Shown: positions 1-6,998 of the stretch, piece by piece
How positions within the stretch are numbered: position 1 is the stretch's first letter
Layout of the letters: the number at the start of each line of letters is the position of its first letter
Origin: Cellvibrionaceae bacterium AOL6
Lineage (GTDB): Bacteria > Pseudomonadota > Gammaproteobacteria > Pseudomonadales > Cellvibrionaceae
Direction of reading: 5' to 3'
DNA length: 64,000 bases
Assembly: GCA_003265435.1 (NCBI GenBank)
Contig: NOXC01000009.1
Coordinates: 1-64,000 of the forward strand
Position numbers and translations under genes: made by a program
The notes under the pieces: generated by a model
What the model was told of the DNA's origin: nothing
What the model saw: only the letters and a program-made list of their open reading frames with translations
Databases searched by the model: none

Positions 1-53
1 GGGTCTGACCCCGACGTATGCGTTGGGGTCAGACCCCAATGGATACGTTCGCG
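1..53. repeat. REP-like double palindrome, copy 1 (cut by window edge)
   Basis: Two copies of a 13-base palindrome of the form GGGGTC(T/A)GACCCC are separated by about 10 bases and followed by AATGGATACGTTCG. The same arrangement, including the trailing 14 bases, recurs at 4769-4821. The first palindrome lacks its outer G because the window starts here. Such elements are typical of REP sequences mobilised in trans by REP-associated tyrosine transposases; no such transposase gene is in this window. It lies just upstream of ctaB. Confidence 0.75.
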
Positions 54-108
54 CGACGGTTGTGAACTGGGCTGGGCTGCACCATAATGCGGGAACGCAC
101 ACAGAGAA

Positions 109-1041
109 GTGGGGATAATAAAAATGATGCCTGACTCCGTTGCCACCGAAGTTCGAGCCAGTTGGCGAGACTACTTGGAGCTCTGCAAGCCCAATGTCGT
201 CGCGCTGATGATTCTAACCTCGCTGATTGGCATGTTACTCGCCGTGCCCGGCTGGGTTCCCTTGCACATCCTTTTACTCGGTAATCTTGGTATCGCTCTC
301 TGCGCGGGCGGTGCGGCGGTGGTGAATCACTTGGTCGACCGCAAGACCGATACCCGTATGGCCCGTACCTTCCAGCGCCCCATTGCTCAGGGCAGAATAG
401 CGCCCGTCGAAGCAGCCATCTTCGCTACATTGCTGTCTCTTGGCGGTTTCATTTTACTGTTTATCACCGTAAACCCATTGACGGCGTGGCTGACGCTGGC
501 TGCATCCGTGGGCTACGCCTTTGTCTACACACTGTTCCTGAAACGGGCCACGCCACAGAATATTGTTATCGGTGGCATTGCCGGTGCCGCCCCGCCGTTA
601 CTGGGCTGGACGGCCGTCACCGGAGAGGTACATGCGCACGCCTTACTCCTGGTATTGATTATCTTTGCCTGGACACCGCCCCACTTCTGGGCCCTGGCCA
701 TCCACCGTCGCAAAGAATACGAGCACGCAGACGTGCCGATGCTGCCGGTTACCCACGGCGAGCAATACACTAAATTCCACGTTTTCCTGTACACCATCAT
801 TCTGATTTTGGTGAGCCTGCTGCCCTACGCGACGCACATGCTCGGCTGGATCTACCTATCGGGTGCGCTCGTGCTTGGAGCGGTCTATGTGTACTATGTG
901 GTCCGCCTCTGGCTCGGCCATCAAAAGCGCGCCGGCATGGATGCGTTCTGGTATTCGATCGTGTACCTCATGGCGCTGTTTGCTATCATGCTGGCCGACC
1001 ATTACATACTGGGTCCTATCGTTCCGAGTGCCGCCGTGTAA
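109..1041 (+). CDS. ctaB: Protoheme IX farnesyltransferase (heme O synthase)
   Basis: This integral membrane prenyltransferase adds a farnesyl group to heme b to make heme O for cytochrome oxidase. The protein is about 310 residues, as usual for the UbiA/CtaB family. It has many hydrophobic segments and the first Asp-rich motif, seen as VNHLVDRKTDTRMARTFQRP near residues 72-91, which binds the isoprenoid diphosphate through magnesium. A GTG at 109 gives the longest form. The ATG codons at 124 and 127 sit after GGGGAT and are equally plausible starts. The SCO1-like gene follows 63 bases downstream on the same strand, which fits a cytochrome oxidase assembly operon whose oxidase subunits would lie upstream of the window. 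Confidence 0.93.
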   Translation: MGIIKMMPDSVATEVRASWRDYLELCKPNVVALMILTSLIGMLLAVPGWVPLHILLLGNLGIALCAGGAAVVNHLVDRKTDTRMARTFQRPIAQGRIAPVEAAIFATLLSLGGFILLFITVNPLTAWLTLAASVGYAFVYTLFLKRATPQNIVIGGIAGAAPPLLGWTAVTGEVHAHALLLVLIIFAWTPPHFWALAIHRRKEYEHADVPMLPVTHGEQYTKFHVFLYTIILILVSLLPYATHMLGWIYLSGALVLGAVYVYYVVRLWLGHQKRAGMDAFWYSIVYLMALFAIMLADHYILGPIVPSAAV

Positions 1042-1104
1042 TTCTGTCGATACCCGCTGGACGCCACTCAAATACAGAAATCGTATTCACTGCAAGGATA
1101 CCCC

Positions 1105-1770
1105 GTGTCTTCACCTTCCCGTCGCCAGCGACGTCGCATTCACTTAACCGTCACTGCCTTGGTCGCATTGATGGTTTTGTTTGTCGGCCTCTTCGTAAAC
1201 AAAATGCTGAGCCCGCGTGTACTCAGTGAGCAAGAGCTTCGGCACAATAATATTGTGCTGTTTGAACAGGCGCGAGAAATCAAAGCGTTCACTCTGGTCG
1301 ATCACCAAGGCGGCGCCTTCACTAAGGACGACCTCAAAGGTAAGGCCAGCCTGATTTTCTTCGGCTTTACCCACTGCCCCGATGTATGCCCCGGTACACT
1401 CGCCGAGCTCTCACGTATTTACAATCGCTTACCTGCAGCAGCACAGGCGCAACTACAGATCATCTTGGTGACGCTGGACCCTGCCCGCGACACTGTTGAG
1501 CAACTGGCTCCCTACGTGAATTATTTTCATGAAGAAACGATCGGCGTCACCGGCAGCTTTCCATCCATTATGAGTTTTGCGCGCAACGTCAATGTGGCCT
1601 TTCACAAGGTCATGCTGGAGGGCGAGCAGTACACCATCGACCACACCAGCCACACCATCATTATCAATGCTTACGGTGACTATGCCGGCTTTATTAAGGC
1701 ACCTCTGCCCGAGGATGCCCTGCCTCGTATTCTGGAATCCACCCTGCTACCGCAACTGCTGTCACCATAA
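1105..1770 (+). CDS. SCO1/SenC-type copper chaperone
   Basis: This is a membrane-anchored, thioredoxin-fold protein that delivers copper to the CuA site of cytochrome c oxidase. One N-terminal transmembrane segment (about residues 13-30) follows an Arg-rich cytoplasmic tip. The copper ligands are visible: CxxxC in FTHCPDVCPG near residues 90-99 and the distal histidine in DHTSHTIIINAYG near residue 180. The length of 221 residues is normal. The start is a GTG preceded by AAGGAT. It follows ctaB with 63 bases between them and probably shares its transcript. Confidence 0.92.
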   Translation: MSSPSRRQRRRIHLTVTALVALMVLFVGLFVNKMLSPRVLSEQELRHNNIVLFEQAREIKAFTLVDHQGGAFTKDDLKGKASLIFFGFTHCPDVCPGTLAELSRIYNRLPAAAQAQLQIILVTLDPARDTVEQLAPYVNYFHEETIGVTGSFPSIMSFARNVNVAFHKVMLEGEQYTIDHTSHTIIINAYGDYAGFIKAPLPEDALPRILESTLLPQLLSP

Positions 1771-1791
1771 GCCCACGAGAATTTCAGCTGT

Positions 1792-2997
1792 ATGAAGAAC
1801 GTCTCCCAATGTGAGGTCTTGATAATTGGAGGGGGTGCTGCCGGTCTGATGTGCGCCGCGGTTGCAGCCGCTCGCGGACGAAACACGGTCGTATTGGAAC
1901 GCAGTAAAAAACCCGGGCGGAAAATTCTGATGTCAGGTGGGGGACGCTGCAATTTCACCAATATGTATATCGAGCCGGATAACTATGTGTCCAACAATCC
2001 CCATTTTTGCAAATCGGCGCTGAGCCGCTATACGCAATGGGATTTTATCGCATTGGTCAGCCGCTACGGACTCGAATACCACGAGAAAACACTCGGGCAA
2101 TTATTTTGCGATCACAGTGCCAAAGACATCCTCGCGATTCTTGAACAAGAGTGCGAAGCGCACGGCGCAAGCTTGGAGACTGAGTGCGAAATTCACCGCA
2201 TCACTCCACAAAACGACACGGGGTTTATCGTCGAGAGTTCGGATCGGCGCTGGCAGTGCGAGTCCCTCGTGCTCGCTACCGGCGGACTGTCCATCCCTAG
2301 CATGGGCGCCACTGGATTCGGTTACGATGTTGCAAAACAGTTCGGTCACAGCCTCACCGCAAGAGTCGCCGCACTCGTGCCATTCACGGTGGACGAAACC
2401 ACGCTGGCACTGTGCCAGTCTCTGTCGGGCGTATCGCTCCCTGCTCGCGTGAGCTGCGAAAGCCAACACTTTTCCGAGAGCATTTTATTCACGCACAAAG
2501 GCCTGAGCGGGCCTGCGATTTTACAGATCAGTAATTACTGGGACCCGGGCAAAGCCGTACACATCGATCTTTTACCTACGCTGCAAATCGCTGACTACTT
2601 GCATCAACAGCGCTCGGAAAAGAACAATAGCCTGCTTGGTAATGTGCTCGCGCAACACTTACCAAAACGCTTTGTTCAAGCGCTTCTCACAGATGCCACC
2701 TTTGGCCCCGAAATCGAAAACCGTCCGGTCACCCAGTTGAGCGACGACACCATTGGACTTATCGAAGCACGGGTGCATCGCTGGAGTGTCGTGCCCAAAG
2801 GCACGGAAGGTTGGCGCACAGCCGAAGTGACGCGAGGCGGCGTCAATGTGGATGAGGTTTCATCGAAAACGTTTGAAAGTCGCAAGCAACCCGGGCTGTA
2901 TTTTATCGGCGAGGTGTTGGACGTGACCGGCTGGCTCGGAGGATTTAACTTTCAATGGGCGTGGTCAAGCGCGTGGTGTGCGGGACAGTACGTGTGA
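1792..2997 (+). CDS. HI0933-like NAD(P)/FAD-dependent oxidoreductase (BaiN/RdsA family)
   Basis: The N-terminus has the dinucleotide-binding fingerprint VLIIGGGAAGLMCA (residues 9-22). It is followed by the family motif GRKILMSGGGRCNFTN near residues 42-57, which is diagnostic of the HI0933 flavoprotein family. The C-terminal motif, GLYFIGEVLDVTGWLGGFN, is the usual family ending with the FAD-contacting GE and GGFN. The length of 401 residues is typical. The substrate in gammaproteobacteria is unknown; characterised relatives include a bile-acid oxidoreductase. It begins 22 bases after the SCO1 gene and may be the last gene of that unit. Confidence 0.9.
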   Translation: MKNVSQCEVLIIGGGAAGLMCAAVAAARGRNTVVLERSKKPGRKILMSGGGRCNFTNMYIEPDNYVSNNPHFCKSALSRYTQWDFIALVSRYGLEYHEKTLGQLFCDHSAKDILAILEQECEAHGASLETECEIHRITPQNDTGFIVESSDRRWQCESLVLATGGLSIPSMGATGFGYDVAKQFGHSLTARVAALVPFTVDETTLALCQSLSGVSLPARVSCESQHFSESILFTHKGLSGPAILQISNYWDPGKAVHIDLLPTLQIADYLHQQRSEKNNSLLGNVLAQHLPKRFVQALLTDATFGPEIENRPVTQLSDDTIGLIEARVHRWSVVPKGTEGWRTAEVTRGGVNVDEVSSKTFESRKQPGLYFIGEVLDVTGWLGGFNFQWAWSSAWCAGQYV

Positions 2998-3002
2998 TGA
3001 AA

Positions 3003-3026
3003 AGCGGAGTGCAATCGCACTCCGCT
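3003..3026. terminator. Stem-loop between convergent genes
   Basis: A perfect 10-base stem AGCGGAGTGC/GCACTCCGCT with a 4-base AATC loop lies between the ends of the HI0933-like gene (+) and purK (-). On the minus strand it is followed by a short TTT tract, so it best serves as the purK terminator. No T run follows on the plus strand. Confidence 0.65.
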
Positions 3027-3030
3027 GCGC

Positions 3031-4131
3031 TCATCCGTGGAGTTTGCTCACCAGATTTTCGACTTGCGTCTGCAGCGCTTTCGCATCCTGATGCCAAAGA
3101 TTAATGTGGCCCATTTTACGCCCGGCTTTCGGACTTTTATCGTAGGCGTGCAATTGCATATTGCCCGCATCAATCAAGTCTTGAGTGACTTCACGCCCCA
3201 GCACATTGACCATCGCCACTGGCATTAACGGCTCAGTGCAACCTAGCGGCATGCCACTAATCGCACGCACGTGGTTTTCGAACTGAGAGCACACACCGCC
3301 AGCCTGCGTCCAATGTCCGCTGTTGTGCACCCGGGGCGCAAATTCATTGACCATCAACGCGCCGTCTACGACAAAAAATTCGATCGCCAACACACCGACG
3401 TAATCCATCGCCTCAAGCATTTTTGTGGCGATCTGCTTTGCTTCCACCGCCAACGCGTGTGAAGGCGCTTCGGCAGGTGCCACGGAACTGATTAGAATAC
3501 CGTTTTTATGCGCGTTTTCAGTGATCGGATAAAACGCGCATTCACCGGTGCTGGCTCGAGCCACCACGATGGAAATTTCTTTTTCGAACGCGATGCGCTT
3601 TTCGACAATGTAGTCGCTGTTCTCGGCATCGCCCAATCGCAGCGCTTCTAATTGCTCCAAGCTTTCGATCTTCCATTGCCCTTTGCCGTCATAGCCCTCA
3701 CCACAGGTTTTAACGATGACAGGTAAGCCGAGGTGTTCTGCTGCTTCAAGTAATGCTTGATTCGTGCTGGCCAGACGGTAGGGCGCGGTAGGCACGCCGA
3801 GCTCATTGACGAAACCTTTCTCCAGCCCGCGATGCTGACTGATGCGAATGGCTTTTGGGTTAGGGTTGATACTGCAGAAAGCCGCGAGCTGCTCAAGCAT
3901 GCTTACGTCGACACTCTCGCGCTCCACCGTCACGACGTCGGGCGAGCCCAGCGCGGTGTACAGCGCTTCACCAGTCAATGACTCGGTACGTTCGACGATC
4001 GGGCCCAATCCCTCGACACATGTTCGGCCTTCACCGATTTCGGCAAGAAAGCTGAAACGAAAACCCATTTTCCAGCCTTCCAATGCCATCATGCGCGCGA
4101 GCTGGCCGCAGCCTATGATTGCAATGTGCAT
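3031..4131 (-). CDS. purK: N5-carboxyaminoimidazole ribonucleotide synthase
   Basis: This ATP-grasp enzyme of purine synthesis makes N5-CAIR from AIR, bicarbonate and ATP, feeding PurE. The N-terminus IAIIGCGQLARMMALEGWKMG is the family's pre-ATP-grasp signature. Later come GYDGKGQWKI (about residues 144-153), the grasp-fold glycine-rich loop, and EFAPRVHNSGHWT near residues 262-274, which holds the metal ligands. The length of 366 residues is normal. It follows purE with only three bases between them, the classical purEK operon order. Confidence 0.96.
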   Translation of the reverse strand: MHIAIIGCGQLARMMALEGWKMGFRFSFLAEIGEGRTCVEGLGPIVERTESLTGEALYTALGSPDVVTVERESVDVSMLEQLAAFCSINPNPKAIRISQHRGLEKGFVNELGVPTAPYRLASTNQALLEAAEHLGLPVIVKTCGEGYDGKGQWKIESLEQLEALRLGDAENSDYIVEKRIAFEKEISIVVARASTGECAFYPITENAHKNGILISSVAPAEAPSHALAVEAKQIATKMLEAMDYVGVLAIEFFVVDGALMVNEFAPRVHNSGHWTQAGGVCSQFENHVRAISGMPLGCTEPLMPVAMVNVLGREVTQDLIDAGNMQLHAYDKSPKAGRKMGHINLWHQDAKALQTQVENLVSKLHG

Positions 4132-4134
4132 GGC

Positions 4135-4623
4135 TTACTCTACCTCGTTCGGCACATTTGCGGTCTGCTGTTCGCGCCACGCTTGCAGTCGTGTGCGCAA
4201 CTCAGCGTCTTTGAGCGCGAGGATCTGAGCAGCCAATAAGCCCGCATTGAATGCACCTGAACTGCCGACAGCCTGACACGCCACCGCCACACCCTTGGGC
4301 ATTTGCACCATCGACATGAGACTGTCCATGCCGTTGAAATGCTTGCTCGGCACAGGCACTGCAATCACAGGCAAGTGAGTCATGGCCGCAGCCATACCCG
4401 CAAGATGCGCAGATCCGCCCGCACCAGCGATAATCACGTCAATACCACGCTTATGCGCTTCAGAGGCAAAGGTGTACAGCCGTTCCGGAGTCCGGTGTGC
4501 TGACACGACGGAGGTTTCAAAAGCCACCTCCAATTCCGTAAGAGGCGTCGTAGCGGCTTGCAAAATGGGCCAGTCCGATTGCGACCCCATGATGATGCTG
4601 ACGGATGGGTTTTTCATACTCAT
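4135..4623 (-). CDS. purE: N5-carboxyaminoimidazole ribonucleotide mutase
   Basis: The class I PurE mutase converts N5-CAIR to CAIR. The active-site motif GSQSDWP is at residues 13-19. The SAHRTPERL segment and the GGSAHLAGMAA segment hold the substrate-binding histidines. The length of 162 residues is normal for the bacterial mutase. It is the first gene of the purEK operon; the region upstream (4624-4768) runs to a REP-like element. Confidence 0.96.
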   Translation of the reverse strand: MSMKNPSVSIIMGSQSDWPILQAATTPLTELEVAFETSVVSAHRTPERLYTFASEAHKRGIDVIIAGAGGSAHLAGMAAAMTHLPVIAVPVPSKHFNGMDSLMSMVQMPKGVAVACQAVGSSGAFNAGLLAAQILALKDAELRTRLQAWREQQTANVPNEVE

Positions 4624-4768
4624 GTCCAGATTAATAACGCGTTGAATCGTCTCAGTGCAACGAGGCGGGCTATTCTACCGACTTCCGCACTGAGGATGTA
4701 GTGTTTGCCGGTCAAAAAACACACAATCGTGCAAGAGAGTGCGACAAAAGCCGCGAAAATGTATGCTT

Positions 4769-4821
4769 TGGGGTCAGACCCCGAGGTATACGTCGGGGTC
4801 TGACCCCAATGGATACGTTCG
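4769..4821. repeat. REP-like double palindrome, copy 2
   Basis: GGGGTCAGACCCC, a 9-10 base spacer, then GGGGTCTGACCCC and the trailing AATGGATACGTTCG also found at 36-53. Compared with copy 1 the central T/A variants of the two palindromes are swapped. It lies between the divergent purE and CbiM-like genes, 10 bases before the start codon of the latter, so it could affect that gene's expression. Confidence 0.8.
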
Positions 4822-4830
4822 TGAGCGGAT

Positions 4831-5490
4831 ATGAATCTGTATTTACCTCTGCCGCTGTGGTTAAGTCTCGCGACAGGGCTATTGAGCCTTGTCGTGCTCG
4901 CTTGGGCGGCGGCCAGTGCGCCTTGGCGCAAGTTGATGGCGGTCGATGTGCGCCAACACCTTTGGTATGGCGGCATCCTTGTACTCGGCATCGGTTGGAG
5001 CACGCTGTACGTCGATGTGCGTGGAATCCTCCACCTTCACCCTTTGTTGATCACGGCTGCCACATTGATCTTCGGTTTCCGCCTCGCACTCTGCCAGGCG
5101 GCCCTTGCCAGCACCGTTGTACTATTCGCAACCGGTGTTGAGCTGAGCACAGTGGGCTTTTCGTTCGCTGTCGCAACGCTCGCGCCCGCCGTCTCCACCG
5201 CGCTACTGTGGCGTGTCATCACACGAAGTGGAGTACAGAATGTCTTTTTATTTACGCTCGGTATCGGCTTCGCCGGGGGCCTGCTGTCCGCGCTCGTCAG
5301 TGGAGGCTTGACCTTACTCCTACTTTATCTAGCACAGGTGCCCTACTTCGACACTGTGTGGCAACACAGCCCGGTATTTTTCCTGCTGATGTTTCCGGAA
5401 GGTTTTTTAAACGGCATGATCGTCAGCGCCATGGCCATCATGGCACCGCAGCTCGTGAAGACCTATGACGATGAGTTTTATTTGAAATAA
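4831..5490 (+). CDS. CbiM-like energy-coupling-factor permease family membrane protein
   Basis: The 219-residue product is almost entirely hydrophobic with six or so membrane spans. It resembles the CbiM/PF01891 family of ECF-transporter substrate components, with the conserved middle segment around ITAATLIFGFRLALCQAAL (residues 72-90). No energising ATPase or T-component gene is nearby, so it is an orphan here and its substrate (cobalt, nickel or other) cannot be told. The start sits 10 bases after a REP-like element. It converges on the PL10 gene. Confidence 0.7.
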   Translation: MNLYLPLPLWLSLATGLLSLVVLAWAAASAPWRKLMAVDVRQHLWYGGILVLGIGWSTLYVDVRGILHLHPLLITAATLIFGFRLALCQAALASTVVLFATGVELSTVGFSFAVATLAPAVSTALLWRVITRSGVQNVFLFTLGIGFAGGLLSALVSGGLTLLLLYLAQVPYFDTVWQHSPVFFLLMFPEGFLNGMIVSAMAIMAPQLVKTYDDEFYLK

Positions 5491-5508
5491 AGCACGCGCA
5501 CTTTTAAT

Positions 5509-6636
5509 TTATTGTGCAGTACGCGTTTTCCATAATTGCGCTCTTTCACCCAACACCTGTTCGGGCCAATAACCGTACCAGGCGTACCCCGTACGCCGCT
5601 CATGATGGACTTGATCGAGCTGTTCGACTTTCGTTCCGTCGCGGTTGGCCATAAACGGCTTCATCGTGTCGAGATCATAAAAACGAGCCCAAATCCTCGG
5701 GGCTGAGGCGTCTTCCACCACGACGCGATCGTAATCGGCCGAATGATAGTCGTACCGCACAGCCTCTATTTTTATTTCGTCCACGCGGAAGCCTTCCAAC
5801 GCAATGTCGTTTAACCACGCCAACGCAGCATTGACGGCATCGACCTGCTCGGGGCTGGGCTTCTCGATCTCCATCAGGTACTCCACCACCGTCACCGACT
5901 CCTGGGTCACGAGCCCAACCAGTTCAAAACTCCGCCCCTGAGCGGGCGACAAAGTCACTGGGTCATATTGCCCGGCCCAGCCGGTTAGACGGCCTTGATA
6001 CCGATATTGTAATTGCAATAACAAGGCGTCGCCGCGTTGCAATGCGGTCTGCACTTGTTCGCGCTGAGGCCCTTCGATAAATTGATAGCGCGCCTGCCCC
6101 TCTGAAATATCACGCAAGAGCCGGAGCACACCCGTCATCACATCATCGGCAATGGTAATGTACCCGTAGTAACTGTCTTTACGCGGCGGGGTGTGGGGCC
6201 AACCGCCATTCCCGTATTGCGTATTGAGAATGTAATCGACACCTTTACGCGCAGCATCGCGATAGCGAGTATCACCCGTGCGCTGAAAACTCTCGGCAAG
6301 ATAGGTAATTTGAGTGTACACATTGCGATTATCGAGCGTCGTGTCGCGATCATAGCGCTGTGCGGCAAGGGTGGCTTTTTCTTCCTCACTGAGCAGGCGG
6401 CTCGGATCAAAATTTTTCGGCCAGCCCCCTGAGGCACGCTGGTAGCGCAACAGGTTGTCGGCAATACAGTTTGTGTCACTGTCTTTGCAGCGGGGGTAGT
6501 CGAATCGATCATGCAATCGTTGCCAATGACGGACGCCATCAGCAAAACCCTCCAGCGAAATAGGCGCATCATCCGATATCGCAAGAGGCGAGATCACAAC
6601 AATGCATACGGAAAAAAACGAGCGTAAGTGGGACAT
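5509..6636 (-). CDS. Secreted pectate lyase, family PL10
   Basis: A short signal peptide (about residues 1-21, ending near SPLAISDD) precedes a single PL10 catalytic domain. Family segments are visible: ASGGWPKNFD near residue 69, DNRNVYTQITYLAESF near residue 101, GNGGWPHTPP near residue 141, and the C-terminal RRTGYAWYGYWPEQVL. Such enzymes cleave polygalacturonate by calcium-assisted beta-elimination, most likely in the periplasm or outside the cell. The length of 375 residues fits one module without a carbohydrate-binding domain. It lies directly downstream of a decayed GH43 arabinanase and a large CBM-bearing lipoprotein, suggesting a pectin/arabinan locus. Confidence 0.9.
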   Translation of the reverse strand: MSHLRSFFSVCIVVISPLAISDDAPISLEGFADGVRHWQRLHDRFDYPRCKDSDTNCIADNLLRYQRASGGWPKNFDPSRLLSEEEKATLAAQRYDRDTTLDNRNVYTQITYLAESFQRTGDTRYRDAARKGVDYILNTQYGNGGWPHTPPRKDSYYGYITIADDVMTGVLRLLRDISEGQARYQFIEGPQREQVQTALQRGDALLLQLQYRYQGRLTGWAGQYDPVTLSPAQGRSFELVGLVTQESVTVVEYLMEIEKPSPEQVDAVNAALAWLNDIALEGFRVDEIKIEAVRYDYHSADYDRVVVEDASAPRIWARFYDLDTMKPFMANRDGTKVEQLDQVHHERRTGYAWYGYWPEQVLGERAQLWKTRTAQ

Positions 6637-6699
6637 CCGTAAGCCTTATTGTTCTAACTATTATTGGTCAGGCAGGATGGTAACCTAAAACTATATAGA

Positions 6700-6737
6700 C
6701 AAGAAGTAAACCGAAGCGACTTTCATACCGCTTCGGT
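6700..6737 (-). terminator. Intrinsic terminator downstream of the GH43 remnant
   Basis: A perfect 9-base stem ACCGAAGCG/CGCTTCGGT (6710-6718 with 6729-6737) with a 10-base loop is followed on the minus strand by the T-rich tract TTTACTTCTT. It sits 8 bases after the remnant GH43 stop codon, so it was probably the original terminator of the arabinanase gene. Confidence 0.75.
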
Positions 6738-6744
6738 ACGTGAA

Positions 6745-6969
6745 TTAAAACCGTGGCCAACCCTCAGCATCCCAGTTCAAGGTACTGAGCAGAAGTTTGA
6801 GCGTTCCGTTGTCCGTCGCGTCATAGCCATGGCGCACGATCACATCGGTGTAACCAATATCTTGACCGCCCGGACCCACCCACTGACTATTTCCGCCATC
6901 AAACAAAGTGCCACCGCTATTCATCTTGTCGAACCCCGTTTTTGTCCAAATAAGGGTCCAGTAGGGCCC
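6745..6969 (-). pseudogene. GH43 arabinanase remnant, C-terminal part
   Basis: Minus-strand translation gives GGTLFDGGNSQWVGPGGQDI, then a segment IVRHGYDATDNGTLKLLLS, then LNWDAEGWPRF and a stop at 6745. This is the C-terminal end of family GH43 endo-arabinanases. The usual preceding motif GPYLDKNGV is present only in another frame (DPYLDKNGV), with a one-base shift near 6932. There is no start codon, and the reading frame closes at 6970-6972. The rest of the gene lies at 10995-11345, on the other side of a 1260-residue lipoprotein gene. Confidence 0.85.
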
Positions 6970-6970
6970 T

Positions 6971-6992
6971 TATTCACGTTAAAACTTAGGAT
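6971..6992. repeat. Near-direct repeat at insertion junction, right copy
   Basis: The segment TATTC AC GTTAAAACTTAGGAT resembles TATTC GTTTAAACCTTGGAT at 10992-11011, in the same orientation, with about 17 matching bases and small gaps. The pair brackets the lipoprotein gene exactly where the GH43 homology stops on each side. Confidence 0.5.
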
Positions 6993-6998
6993 ACAAGC

